Source of the DNA: UBA1479 sp002706405
Lineage (GTDB): Bacteria > Pseudomonadota > Alphaproteobacteria > Rhodospirillales > Casp-alpha2
Direction of reading: 5' to 3'
DNA: 64,000 nt
Assembly (NCBI GenBank): GCA_963972255.1
Contig: CAXATO010000002.1
Location: 256,877 to 320,876, forward strand
In this document: positions 16,941 to 25,615 of the stretch, piece by piece
Layout of the letters: each line of letters starts with the position of its first letter
Numbering within the stretch: position 1 is the stretch's first letter
The notes under the pieces: model-generated
Databases searched by the model: none
Seen by the model: the letters and a program-made list of their open reading frames with translations, nothing else
Told to the model about the DNA's origin: nothing
Translations under genes and position numbers: made by a program

Positions 16941-18479
16941 TCAGAACTGGAAATACAGGAACGGGCTGTCGCCCGAGATTTTGATCACGCAAGCACCGAA
17001 CAAAACCCCGGTGACGATCGCCCATCCGAGAATGGGGCGCCATTTCAAACGAGACTGCACGACGCCATGTTCGGCCAATCCCAGAACGGGGCGGTAGGTG
17101 CGCGCGACCTCCATGGTGTTCGGGCCCAGCACCGCCAACATCCCGGCACCGGCGACCAGCGCAAGACCCCATCGCCAGTCGACCAGGCCGTTGGCAAAAA
17201 ACCCATCGAAGCGAAGCCAGTCGCCGCCGACCGCCGCGACGGGGGCGATCCCCTGGAGCCGCCCCGACACGGAGAATCCCTCGGCACCGAACATGGCCCC
17301 CAGGACACCAACCGCGGTGTCCATATCGGCGGCGCGGAAGAACACCCAGGCAATGACCACCGCCGCGAAAGTTCCGCCCCAGGAAACCAAGCTGCCCAGA
17401 CGACCGCCGCCCCATCGTGGAACTGCCAGGCGCCACGCATGATTGGCCGCAAGATAGGCACCGTGCAACGCGCCCCACACGATGAAATTGAGCGCCGCAC
17501 CATGCCACAAACCGCCCAGAACCATGGTCAGGCCCAAATTGACCCAACGCCGGGCCGGCCCCTTCCGGTTGCCGCCCAAGGGAATGTAGAGGTAGTCGCG
17601 CAGGAACCGGGACAGGGTGATGTGCCAGCGGCGCCAGAAGTCGATGATGCTGCGCGCCTTGTAGGGCGAAAAGAAATTGATGGGCAGGCGGATTCCGAAC
17701 ATGAGCGCCAGTCCCGCGGCCATGTCCGAGTAGCCGGAAAAATCGAAATAAAGCTGAAAGGTATAAGCCAGGGTGCCGGCCCACGCTTCGGCCAAGGTCA
17801 ATACGATGTTCGCCGCCGCCGCGTCATAGGCGGCGTCCGCATAGACCGCAAGCGTATCGGCGACCCAGACCTTCTTCGTCAGCCCCGCCACGAACACGAA
17901 CAGACCGACATTCAGAAGCCGCCAATCCAGGGAACGACCGAGACGTTTCTTGAACTGGGGCAGCATTTCCGCGTGGTGGACGATGGGCCCCGCAATGAGT
18001 TGCGGAAAGAACGTAACGAACAGTGCGTAAGAGATGAAATCACGCTCCCGGGTCAGGCCTTGATGGGTATCGGCCAGGAACGCGATCTGCTGAAACGTAA
18101 AGAAGGAAATACCGATCGGCAGGACGATTTCTGGGACACTCAGCGATGCCCCCGCCGCGTTCATAAGACCCGCGAAAAAGCCCAGGTATTTATAGAAGCC
18201 CAATAGGGACAGGTTCACGGCGATACCGCCGGCCAGCGCCAATGAACGCAGGCGGGACGCCCCCGTGAAGGATTGCAGCCAGCGCGCGACGAGAAAGTTG
18301 AAGATGATGGAAAACAGAATCAAAAAGACGAAATTGAAGTTCCACCAGCCGTAATAAAACAGGCTTGAAAGAACCAGGGATACGACCGCGACCCTCGTAT
18401 TCTTCGCGGACAGATAATAGAAGACGACCAGAGCAGCCGGCAGAAAACAAAATATGAAAATGTACGAATTGAACAGCAT
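16941..18479 (-). CDS. MBOAT-family membrane O-acyltransferase (AlgI-like)
   Basis: 512 residues from the ATG at 18479 (MLFNSYIFIFCFLP, the usual AlgI-type start; the frame is open to 18602). There are about ten membrane segments. Key motifs are LPIGISFFTFQQIAF, FPQLIAGPIVHH, FDFSGYSDMAAGLALMFG, IDFWRRWHITLSRFLRDYLYIPLGGNRKG, and GLWHGAALNFIVWG with the catalytic His. AlgI-type proteins move acetyl groups from cytoplasmic acetyl-CoA across the membrane to glycan in the periplasm. It pairs with the SGNH-like gene downstream and probably O-acetylates the surface polymer of this locus. Confidence 0.88.
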   Translation of the reverse strand: MLFNSYIFIFCFLPAALVVFYYLSAKNTRVAVVSLVLSSLFYYGWWNFNFVFLILFSIIFNFLVARWLQSFTGASRLRSLALAGGIAVNLSLLGFYKYLGFFAGLMNAAGASLSVPEIVLPIGISFFTFQQIAFLADTHQGLTRERDFISYALFVTFFPQLIAGPIVHHAEMLPQFKKRLGRSLDWRLLNVGLFVFVAGLTKKVWVADTLAVYADAAYDAAAANIVLTLAEAWAGTLAYTFQLYFDFSGYSDMAAGLALMFGIRLPINFFSPYKARSIIDFWRRWHITLSRFLRDYLYIPLGGNRKGPARRWVNLGLTMVLGGLWHGAALNFIVWGALHGAYLAANHAWRLAVPRWGGGRLGSLVSWGGTFAAVVIAWVFFRAADMDTAVGVLGAMFGAEGFSVSGRLQGIAPVAAVGGDWLRFDGFFANGLVDWRWGLALVAGAGMLAVLGPNTMEVARTYRPVLGLAEHGVVQSRLKWRPILGWAIVTGVLFGACVIKISGDSPFLYFQF

Positions 18480-18511
18480 CGATGCGAACCATCTGCGATT
18501 GGACTCAGCCG

Positions 18512-18533
18512 CCGGCACCCGACGCAGTGCCGG
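18512..18533. promoter_or_regulatory. Hairpin in the divergent intergenic region
   Basis: CCGGCAC and GTGCCGG form a 7-bp inverted repeat with an 8-base loop between the MBOAT gene (leftward) and the gene at 18607 (rightward). It may be an operator or an RNA structure. TATATT on the - strand near 18540 could be a -10 for the MBOAT operon, but I see no convincing -35. Confidence 0.3.
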
Positions 18534-18606
18534 GGAATATAAAGTCAAACAATCGCCTTCGTTAGCGAATAAGTGAAGGATCAGGGCATTATTGCTCCCC
18601 AATCCG

Positions 18607-19920
18607 ATGATCGGTGAAACCGCCCACTCGATCGCCCAGCCCGTGAACCGAACGACGGAACGTCCGGAATTTCGCTATATCGTCCTCCATCCCGTTATCT
18701 TCACGGAAGCGGATTGGATACGATATGGCTGTGAATATTTCCAGAAGAGGGGGTATCGGGTAGAGGTCTTCGAAGTGACCGAGATCATCCGTCCCGGCGC
18801 GACCGCGGCTGCCGCAAACGACTCCCATGTCAGTACGGGCAAGGCACGCAGGGTAACTTCGCTCGAACAGCTTGAAGACGCCTTCCAACATATATCCGAA
18901 TTCGACCTCGTCCTGTGTAATGTGAATCTGGGCCGGCAATCGGCGGCCATTTTTCATCTTTTGACCAAATACAATATTCCGTATGCAGTCTCGACACTGA
19001 GCCCGGTGCCGTTTACCCGCTCCGGCGCCTATGCGCCGCAAATCGGGTTGGTCGGCTACCTTTGCCTCAAGACGTCCGACTTTTTCGGCATGCTTCACCG
19101 GCTCAAGACGCAGCTTCGCTCAACACTCGCTTCCATCACCACGGGATCGAAAGTGATGCCGCCGCGATGGTGGATTCGCGCGGGCTGGTGCCATAACACC
19201 CTTGGGAGCATGGGTGTTCAATTGCGGCGTGCGACATTGGTGAAGACTCATTCTTTCGACGTAGAGCGGGCGCTCGATGCCAGTCGCGCGCCCGATGCCA
19301 CGCCCGGCGCAGAGCCGGGTTATGCCGTGTTCTTCGATGAAGGATACGTCGACCATCCGGACTTCGCGTATGCGGACATGGCGCCGACGGTCTCTTTCGG
19401 CGATTTCAAAAAGGCGACCACGGCGTTCTTTGAGCGGATCGAACAGGATCTCGGCCTTCGGGTGATCGTCGCCAAGCACCCGAAAACCAATCCGAATATC
19501 GCGCGCGACCTTTATCAGGCGCGTCTTGATCAGGACAGCGGAACGCTGAGACTGGTTTCCAACGCAGGCCTCGTCATCTTGACCGGCAGCACCGCGGTCT
19601 CCTATCCGGTCCTGCGACGGAAACCGATGCTATTCGTGACCATGGACCGGATCGTTGCCGACCCGCATTTCGGGCCGTTCACCGCGCGCATGGCAAGCTG
19701 GTTCGGGCAGCGCCCGCTGAACATTGACCACCTTCCCGAAAATTACCGAATGACCATCCCGGCGGTTTCGGAGAAGCGGTATCTGGCCTACGAGCATGCG
19801 TTTCTGCGCGAGCCCGACGCCGAGCCCGGCCCCATCTGGGAGACCGTCGCGCGCCATTTCGAGGCCGATCTTCGATTGCGGGCCGGCTCTCACCAATTCA
19901 ATCCGCCGGGACCGGCCTGA
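18607..19920 (+). CDS. Uncharacterised surface-polysaccharide biosynthesis protein
   Basis: 437 residues from ATG 18607; a TTG at 18592 with AAGGA at 18576-18580 is a credible alternative start. The N-terminal part (YIVLHPVIFTEADWIRYGCEYFQKRGY) reads like the start of a GT-B glycosyltransferase fold. The C-terminal part has VIVAKHPKTNPN, VILTGSTAVSYPVLRRKP and FVTMDRI, as seen in capsule-type GT-B and CDP-glycerol transferase-like proteins. I cannot place it in a named family. First gene of the block 18607-23415, with HAD, ABC and kinase genes closely following, which suggests synthesis and export of one glycan component. Confidence 0.6.
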   Translation: MIGETAHSIAQPVNRTTERPEFRYIVLHPVIFTEADWIRYGCEYFQKRGYRVEVFEVTEIIRPGATAAAANDSHVSTGKARRVTSLEQLEDAFQHISEFDLVLCNVNLGRQSAAIFHLLTKYNIPYAVSTLSPVPFTRSGAYAPQIGLVGYLCLKTSDFFGMLHRLKTQLRSTLASITTGSKVMPPRWWIRAGWCHNTLGSMGVQLRRATLVKTHSFDVERALDASRAPDATPGAEPGYAVFFDEGYVDHPDFAYADMAPTVSFGDFKKATTAFFERIEQDLGLRVIVAKHPKTNPNIARDLYQARLDQDSGTLRLVSNAGLVILTGSTAVSYPVLRRKPMLFVTMDRIVADPHFGPFTARMASWFGQRPLNIDHLPENYRMTIPAVSEKRYLAYEHAFLREPDAEPGPIWETVARHFEADLRLRAGSHQFNPPGPA

Positions 19921-19925
19921 CAACC

Positions 19926-20543
19926 ATGCGCATCGGCATCGACCTGGACAATACGCTCGCCTGCTATGACGCGGTGTTCGCGCAAGCGGCCGTGGAAGCG
20001 GGATTGATCCCCTCGGCCAAAGGTCACGGAAAACAAACCGTCCGGGCCGCCGTTCGTGCCCTGAAAGATGGCGAAACCCAATGGATGGCCCTGCAAGGCC
20101 AAGTATACGGGCGACTGATGGGAGCGGCGCGCCTGATCGACGGCGCCGATGAATTTCTCGCCTGGTGCCGGACCACGAAAAAGCAGGTCTGGATCGTCAG
20201 TCACAAAACCCGGTTCGGCCATATGGACCCGGACCGGGTCGATCTTCGGCAGGCCGCCCGGTCGTGGCTCGATAAGAACGGGTTCTTCGATCCTGATGGC
20301 TTTGCCGTGCCGGAGCAGAACGTATTCTTCGAATCCACCCGCCAGGAAAAAGTCCGCCGCATCGCCGATCTCGGCATCGACCTATTCATTGACGATTTAT
20401 GGGAAGTGTTCAATGAACCCGGTTTTCCTGCGACGACCCGGCAGGTTCTTCTGGAGCGCCTGGGCCATCCGGTGCCGATCGACACCTGCACGGTCTGCCG
20501 ATCCTGGCGTGAAATTCATCAACTGGTCAGGGACGCACGATGA
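19926..20543 (+). CDS. HAD-superfamily phosphatase-like protein
   Basis: 205 residues beginning RIGIDLDNTLACYD, the DxDxT nucleophile motif (D6, D8). WIVSHKT supplies the motif II Ser/Thr region and LFIDDLWEVF the metal-binding acidic pair of motif IV. It is soluble and has a small cap. It may dephosphorylate a sugar phosphate intermediate. It starts five bases after the previous stop and its TGA overlaps the ABC transporter ATG. Confidence 0.75.
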   Translation: MRIGIDLDNTLACYDAVFAQAAVEAGLIPSAKGHGKQTVRAAVRALKDGETQWMALQGQVYGRLMGAARLIDGADEFLAWCRTTKKQVWIVSHKTRFGHMDPDRVDLRQAARSWLDKNGFFDPDGFAVPEQNVFFESTRQEKVRRIADLGIDLFIDDLWEVFNEPGFPATTRQVLLERLGHPVPIDTCTVCRSWREIHQLVRDAR

Positions 20544-22372
20544 CATTAATTGAAAGCGTGCGATTCGCCTTCAGTTGCATGGATAGGGCAACGCGAAAGA
20601 ATGTCGTCATATCCGTGTTCCTGTTGGCGCTTACGTCGTCGATGGAGATATTGGGGATCGGGCTGGTGTTTCCCGTGATCCAACTTCTTCCGGCGGAAAC
20701 CCTGGAAGGGCAGCATGAACTGGTGCAGTTGGCCGCGAAGGCACTCGCCGTTGAATCGCCGGACACCCTTGCCTTGATCGGCGTTATCGCGCTTGTCGCC
20801 GTGCTCGGCATAAAAGGTGTCTCGGCGGTGCTGGTTCAAGCCTGGTCGACGCGCCGCCTGCTCGAAGGTCAGTATCGGGCGACGGCGAACCTTTACAGCG
20901 CCTATCTGAAGGCGGACCTGGCATGGCATAATCGCAACAATTCCGCGGCTGTCCTGCATCGTCTCAACCATTGCTGCAATGTCCTGTTCGGCACCGTGCC
21001 GACCAATTGCGTGACGATATTCAGCGACGTGATCCTGTCCCTGGGCATGGTGATTCTGCTGGTCACCGCGTCGCCGGTCGCCGCACTCATCAGCCTCGCC
21101 TTCGGGGCCTTCGGGGTTATTCTCAACAACAAGGTGCTGTCCGTCCGAATTCGCGACCTCACCAAGGAACGCGACGAGATTGCCAGGCTCTCGCAAGGCC
21201 TTGTCCTGGAATCGAAGCACGGCATCCAGGATGTCCGGGTTCTTGCCTGCGAGCCGTATTTTTTCACTCGCTACCGGCGCTTTCTCGACCGGCTGACCGA
21301 CCTGTTCACCAAGATGAAGGTCCTGGCGCTGTTGCCGCGCTATTCGTTTGAACTGATCGCCGGCGTTTTCATCCTGATCGTATTCGTGGTGATCACGGAA
21401 ACATTGGATCGCGCCGCCGTGGTTCCCACCTTGGCGCTCTACGTCGTGACCGCGTTGCGGCTTTTACCGACGGTCGCGCGAATGACCGCCCAGGTCTCCA
21501 TGCTGCGCACCGCCATCCCCTCGGCCATGGAATTGGCGAAGGACCGCGAGACCTTCGGCCAGAACCTGTTCAAGACCGCCATGGTCGACGACACCGCCGC
21601 CGCCCGGGACCGGCAACGCCTGCCGCTTGAACAGGGAATGGAATTGGAAAACATCTGCTTCAACTATCTGCCCGGCGAGCCGATCCTCAACAACATGAAT
21701 ATGACGATCGCGCGCGGCCAATGTGTCGGCATCGTCGGCCCGTCGGGGGCTGGAAAATCCACCATCATTGGGCTGCTGCTGGGGTTTTTCGCGCCAATTT
21801 CCGGGCGCATCCTGATCGACGGCAAGGCGCTTGATCCCGACCTGTCCGCCTATGAGCGATCCATCGGCTTCGTGCAGCAGGCCGTTTTCGTCGCCGACAG
21901 CACCGTTCGCGAGAACGTGGCGTTCGGCGAGGATCCGGCGGACATCGACGACGCGCGCATCTGGACGGCCCTGGAAATGGCCAATATCGATGCTTTCGTG
22001 CGGGAGTTGCCGGACGGCCTGGATACCCAATTGAGTGAACACGGATCGCGCATTTCGGGCGGCCAGCGGCAGCGGCTTGGCATCGCCCGCGCCCTTTATC
22101 ACGAGCCGGAGATGCTGATCCTCGACGAGGCCACGTCATCCCTCGACCTTGAGACCGAGGCCCAGATATCCCAGGTCATTTCCTCGCTTCGCGGGCGCAA
22201 GACCATCGTCATCATCGCCCATCGCCTGAGCACGGTGAAGGATTGCGACATGATCTATTTCGTCAAGGACGGCACGGTCGCCGGCAAAGGCACGTTCGAA
22301 TCGTTGCAGAAGTCCAATGCCGAATTCAGGGCACTGGTCGAACTCGGCGATCTGCAGTCGGCCGCACAATGA
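20540..22372 (+). CDS. ABC transporter with fused permease and ATPase (MsbA-type exporter)
   Basis: 610 residues. Residues 1 to about 330 form a six-helix exporter domain. From about 355 the ATPase has Walker A GPSGAGKSTI, Q-loop FVQQAVF, signature ISGGQRQRLGIARAL, Walker B MLILDEATSSLD and the switch His in IIAHRLS. Half-transporters of this type work as homodimers that flip lipids, lipid-linked glycans or peptides outward. In a glycan locus, flipping of a lipid-linked oligosaccharide (PglK-like) is the natural guess. Coupled by four-base overlaps to the HAD gene before and the APH-like gene after. Confidence 0.88.
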   Translation: MTLIESVRFAFSCMDRATRKNVVISVFLLALTSSMEILGIGLVFPVIQLLPAETLEGQHELVQLAAKALAVESPDTLALIGVIALVAVLGIKGVSAVLVQAWSTRRLLEGQYRATANLYSAYLKADLAWHNRNNSAAVLHRLNHCCNVLFGTVPTNCVTIFSDVILSLGMVILLVTASPVAALISLAFGAFGVILNNKVLSVRIRDLTKERDEIARLSQGLVLESKHGIQDVRVLACEPYFFTRYRRFLDRLTDLFTKMKVLALLPRYSFELIAGVFILIVFVVITETLDRAAVVPTLALYVVTALRLLPTVARMTAQVSMLRTAIPSAMELAKDRETFGQNLFKTAMVDDTAAARDRQRLPLEQGMELENICFNYLPGEPILNNMNMTIARGQCVGIVGPSGAGKSTIIGLLLGFFAPISGRILIDGKALDPDLSAYERSIGFVQQAVFVADSTVRENVAFGEDPADIDDARIWTALEMANIDAFVRELPDGLDTQLSEHGSRISGGQRQRLGIARALYHEPEMLILDEATSSLDLETEAQISQVISSLRGRKTIVIIAHRLSTVKDCDMIYFVKDGTVAGKGTFESLQKSNAEFRALVELGDLQSAAQ

Positions 22373-23415
22373 ACGTTTCTTCCGCCAATCCGGTCACGCC
22401 CCTGCTCTCGGTGGCGGATGCCACCTTATTGGCGGCCCGCCTGCTGAAGACGGAGGTCGCCGATTTCGTGCCGCAATCGGAGGGTCGCAACAACGCGGTC
22501 TACCGGGCCACGACGCATGACGGCCGGTCCTTCGCCTTCAAGACCTACCCCGTTTCCGTCGGCGACACGCGGGATCGGCTGGGCGCTGAATTCAAGGCCT
22601 TTCAGTTTCTCGGCGAACAGGGCGTCAAGGCCGTGCCGGCCGCGATCACCTGCTCGCCCGCCGACCACGCGGCCCTTTACGAATGGATAGACGGCGCGCC
22701 GGTCGACACGCCGACCGCGGGCGACATCGATCAGGCCGCCGCGTTTGCCGCGACATTGGCGACATTGCGTGACACCGCCGCCGACCGGGATTTCGCGATG
22801 GCGTCACAGGCTTGTCTGAGCGCCGACGAAATCGCCGACCAGGTCCGTGCCCGGATCGACCATCTGCGCGACAAGGGCCGCAAGGGGCACGACCTGGACG
22901 ACATTCTGGCCGCCATCGAACACGGCCTGGCCCGCGCCGCCGCATTTGCCCGGCGGGGATATCAAGCCCTGGGCCTGGACCCGGCCCAACCGTTGACGCG
23001 AACCCGTCAAGTGCTCAGTCCGTCCGATTTCGGCTTTCACAACGCGCTGCGTCGTCGCGACGGCAGCTTGGTGTTCCTTGATTTCGAATACTTCGGCTGG
23101 GATGATCCGGCGAAACTGGTCATCGATTTCAGGCTTCATCCGGGAATGAACCTTCCGCAAGCAATGGCGGACCGATTCCTGGACAAAGCCCTGGACGATT
23201 TCCAGGCAACCGAGCCGCATTTTCGGGAGCGGGTTCACCTGCTTGAATCCCTGTATTGCCTGCGTTGGGCATGCATCGTACTTAACCCATTTCTGGAGAC
23301 CCACTGGATACGCTGGATCGCTGCCGGAGAAACCCGATCAAGGCAGCAGATTCTCGATCAACAGGCGGAAAAAGCACATAAATTCATCGCCCGCGCGAAT
23401 GACCTGTCTGCCTGA
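22369..23415 (+). CDS. APH/choline-kinase-fold phosphotransferase
   Basis: 348 residues from ATG 22369, which overlaps the ABC gene stop. The N-lobe has SEGRNNAVYRATTHDGRSFAFKTYP with a likely ATP lysine. The catalytic loop is LSPSDFGFHNAL, and LVFLDFEYFGWDDP carries the metal-binding Asp of the DFG-equivalent. The family phosphorylates small molecules (choline, homoserine, aminoglycosides, sugars). Here a sugar or a polar head-group destined for the surface glycan is likely; antibiotic resistance is unlikely given the context. It ends the block, followed by a 200-base gap. Confidence 0.75.
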   Translation: MNVSSANPVTPLLSVADATLLAARLLKTEVADFVPQSEGRNNAVYRATTHDGRSFAFKTYPVSVGDTRDRLGAEFKAFQFLGEQGVKAVPAAITCSPADHAALYEWIDGAPVDTPTAGDIDQAAAFAATLATLRDTAADRDFAMASQACLSADEIADQVRARIDHLRDKGRKGHDLDDILAAIEHGLARAAAFARRGYQALGLDPAQPLTRTRQVLSPSDFGFHNALRRRDGSLVFLDFEYFGWDDPAKLVIDFRLHPGMNLPQAMADRFLDKALDDFQATEPHFRERVHLLESLYCLRWACIVLNPFLETHWIRWIAAGETRSRQQILDQQAEKAHKFIARANDLSA

Positions 23416-23515
23416 ACCGTGCTTGATGGCGGCGTCCCGCGCCGCCGCCCAGGCCGCGATTTCACCCCCGGCGGGCAGGATTGCATTGCATATTTCCGCC
23501 GCTTGCCTTTATGAC

Positions 23516-23537
23516 ACGAACGTCACTCGGCGTTCGT
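23516..23537 (+). promoter_or_regulatory. Inverted repeat in the gap before the transketolase cluster
   Basis: ACGAACG and CGTTCGT form a 7-bp stem with an 8-base loop. It lies between the APH-like gene and the SDR at 23616, just upstream of a second hairpin. An operator or a leader structure is possible. No clear -35/-10 pair is seen in this gap. Confidence 0.35.
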
Positions 23538-23540
23538 CAG

Positions 23541-23580
23541 GCGGGGCAGGAATGAATATTTCCTGCGTCGCCCCGTTTTA
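23541..23580 (+). terminator. Possible intrinsic terminator
   Basis: AGGAA and TTCCT (23548-23552 and 23560-23564) pair around a 7-base loop. The stem extends through GC pairs and a bulge into GGGGC/GCCCC, and is followed by GTTTTA. It could end transcription from the 18607-23415 block or attenuate the next operon. Confidence 0.4.
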
Positions 23581-23615
23581 TCGTCTTTAAACCCGAGAGA
23601 AAGAAGGCCCTCAAG

Positions 23616-24626
23616 ATGTCCAGGCTAAAGAACATTCTGATCACCGGCGGTGCCGGATATGTCGGTAATCGGCTGACCCCTTATCTGTTGGACAAGGGCT
23701 ACAACGTCACCGTGTACGACATCATGTACTATGGCGATGCGACCCTGCCGAAAGACAATCCCAACCTGACCGTCATCGAAGGCGATTTGCGCGACACGAA
23801 AAAACTCGCCCAGGCGTTCAAGGGGATCGACTGCGTCCTTCACCTGGCGTGCATTTCCAACGACCCCAGCTTTGAGCTCGACGGCGGCCTCAGTAAGTCG
23901 ATCAACTACGATTGCTTCGAGCCCATGGTGATCACCGCCAAGAACGCCGGCGTGAAACGCTTCGTGTACTGTTCGACAAGCTCGGTCTACGGCGTTTCCG
24001 ATCAGCCCAACGTGACGGAAGATCATCCCCTGATCCCGCTGACCGACTATAATAAGTATAAGGGCATGTGCGAGCCGCTGCTGTTCAAGCACATGGCCGA
24101 CGATTTCACCTGCACCGTGATCCGGCCGGCAACCGTCTGCGGCTACAGCCCGCGCTGTCGCCTCGATCTGTCGGTGAACATCCTCACCAACCATGCGGTG
24201 AACAAGGGCGAGATCACCGTGTTCGGGGGATCGCAGCTGCGCCCCAATCTGAACATTCGCGACATGATCGCCGCCTATGAAATGTTCATCGAGGCACCCC
24301 ACGAAAAGGTCCATGGCGAGACCTTCAACTGTGGCTACCAGAACCGCTCGATCAGCGACATCGCCGAAATCGTGCGCAACGTGGTCACGGAAGAATTCCC
24401 CGATCGCCCCTCGATTACCATCAAGACCACGCCGAGCGACGATTTGCGCTCCTATCACATCAATTCGGACAAGATCGCCCGCGTCCTGGGTTTCAAGCCG
24501 AAATTCACGATCGAGGATGCGGTTCGCGAGTTGTGCCAGGCCTTTCGCGATGGCCTGCTGCCCAACAGCATGGACGACGATATGTATTACAACGTCCGCC
24601 GCATGAAAGCGATTGACGCCGCATGA
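23616..24626 (+). CDS. NAD-dependent nucleotide-sugar epimerase/dehydratase (extended SDR)
   Basis: 336 residues, ATG 23616 preceded by AAGAAGG at good spacing. GGAGYVG (11-17) binds NAD; STSSVYGVS and YNKYK supply the catalytic Thr/Ser, Tyr and Lys. RPNLNIRDM and GYQNRS are typical of sugar epimerases. It opens the cluster that runs to about 31072 and is followed by a second SDR with a four-base overlap. The substrate is unknown; a nucleotide-activated hexose or heptose is likely. Confidence 0.75.
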   Translation: MSRLKNILITGGAGYVGNRLTPYLLDKGYNVTVYDIMYYGDATLPKDNPNLTVIEGDLRDTKKLAQAFKGIDCVLHLACISNDPSFELDGGLSKSINYDCFEPMVITAKNAGVKRFVYCSTSSVYGVSDQPNVTEDHPLIPLTDYNKYKGMCEPLLFKHMADDFTCTVIRPATVCGYSPRCRLDLSVNILTNHAVNKGEITVFGGSQLRPNLNIRDMIAAYEMFIEAPHEKVHGETFNCGYQNRSISDIAEIVRNVVTEEFPDRPSITIKTTPSDDLRSYHINSDKIARVLGFKPKFTIEDAVRELCQAFRDGLLPNSMDDDMYYNVRRMKAIDAA

Positions 24627-25615
24627 CCATGAAACCGATCAGCATTGTCACCGGAGGCGCCGGATTCATCGGCAGCCATATGGTTGATCTGTTGCGCGAT
24701 CAGGGGCATCGCGTGCGGGTCATTGACGACTTCACCGGCGGGCACGAAAAGAACCTTGCCCATCGCAAGGACGACCCGGACCTGGAGGTCGCGCGCAAGA
24801 GCATTCTCGACGTCGCGCCCGACGACCCGTTGTTCGAAGGCGTCAAATGGGTGTTCCACTTCGCCGGTATCGGCGACATCGTTCCCAGCATTCAGGCGCC
24901 CGCCGAATACATGAACGTCAACGTCCAGGGGACCGTGCGGATTCTTGAGGCCGCACGTCATGCCGGCGTGGAAAAGATGGTGTACGCGGCATCGTCCTCG
25001 GGCTTCGGGCTTGCCGAGACACCGACCCCCGAAGATCACGTAATCCAACCGCAGTACCCCTATGCCCTAAGCAAGAACCTGGGCGAGCAGGCCTGCATGC
25101 ATTGGCACAAGGTCTATGGCCTGCCGGTCAACAGCATCAGGATTTTCAACGCTTACGGGCCTCGGGTCCGGACGACCGGCGCGTATGGCGCCGTGTTCGG
25201 CGTGTTCCTGAAGCAAAAGCTGGAATCCAAGCCGTTTACCGTTGTCGGTGATGGCAGCCAGACCCGGGATTTCATTTTCGTAACCGATGTGGCGCGGGCG
25301 TTTCTGGCCGCGGCGGACACGCCTCTGTCGGGCGAATCCTGGAACATCGGGGCCGGAAAGCCGGAAAGCATCAACCGTCTTGTCGAACTGCTGGGCGGGC
25401 CCGTCGTCTATATTCCCAAACGTCCCGGGGAGCCCGACTGCACATGGGCGGATATCCGGAAAATTTCCCGGGACTTGAACTGGGCGCCGACGGTCTCGTT
25501 CGAAGACGGCGTCAAGATCATGCTGGACAGCATCGAACATTGGCGCGACGCGCCGCTTTGGGATCCGGAATCGATCCGTGACGCAACAAAGGAATGGTTT
25601 GAGTATCTTTCATGA
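24623..25615 (+). CDS. NAD-dependent sugar epimerase (UDP-glucose 4-epimerase-like SDR)
   Basis: 330 residues. VTGGAGFIGSHMVDLL is the cofactor site; AASSSGFG and YALSKNLGEQ give the catalytic residues; RIFNAYGPRVRTTGAYGAVFGVF and GDGSQTRDFIFVTDVARAF are characteristic of the GalE/WbpP group. ATG 24623 overlaps the previous stop; the ATG at 24629 is also possible. It probably works in series with the preceding SDR on a nucleotide sugar. The next gene overlaps by four bases. Confidence 0.78.
   Translation: MTMKPISIVTGGAGFIGSHMVDLLRDQGHRVRVIDDFTGGHEKNLAHRKDDPDLEVARKSILDVAPDDPLFEGVKWVFHFAGIGDIVPSIQAPAEYMNVNVQGTVRILEAARHAGVEKMVYAASSSGFGLAETPTPEDHVIQPQYPYALSKNLGEQACMHWHKVYGLPVNSIRIFNAYGPRVRTTGAYGAVFGVFLKQKLESKPFTVVGDGSQTRDFIFVTDVARAFLAAADTPLSGESWNIGAGKPESINRLVELLGGPVVYIPKRPGEPDCTWADIRKISRDLNWAPTVSFEDGVKIMLDSIEHWRDAPLWDPESIRDATKEWFEYLS

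Noticed and set aside
16934..16950. GTTC and GAAC near 16930-16946 as another operator copy
   Set aside because: Spacing is nine rather than seven bases, and it lies between two co-transcribed genes.
15861..18206. A 781-codon open frame on the + strand opposite the MBOAT/SGNH genes
   Set aside because: It is a high-GC shadow of two well-recognised genes and its product is low-complexity, rich in Arg, His, Gln and Gly, without domain motifs.
21268..21279. CGCTACCG in the ABC transporter gene as an ops core on the - strand
   Set aside because: An 8-base match inside a coding region with no operon in that orientation.
22369..23415. APH-fold kinase as an antibiotic-resistance gene
   Set aside because: It is translationally coupled to an ABC exporter in a glycan locus, with no mobile element nearby.
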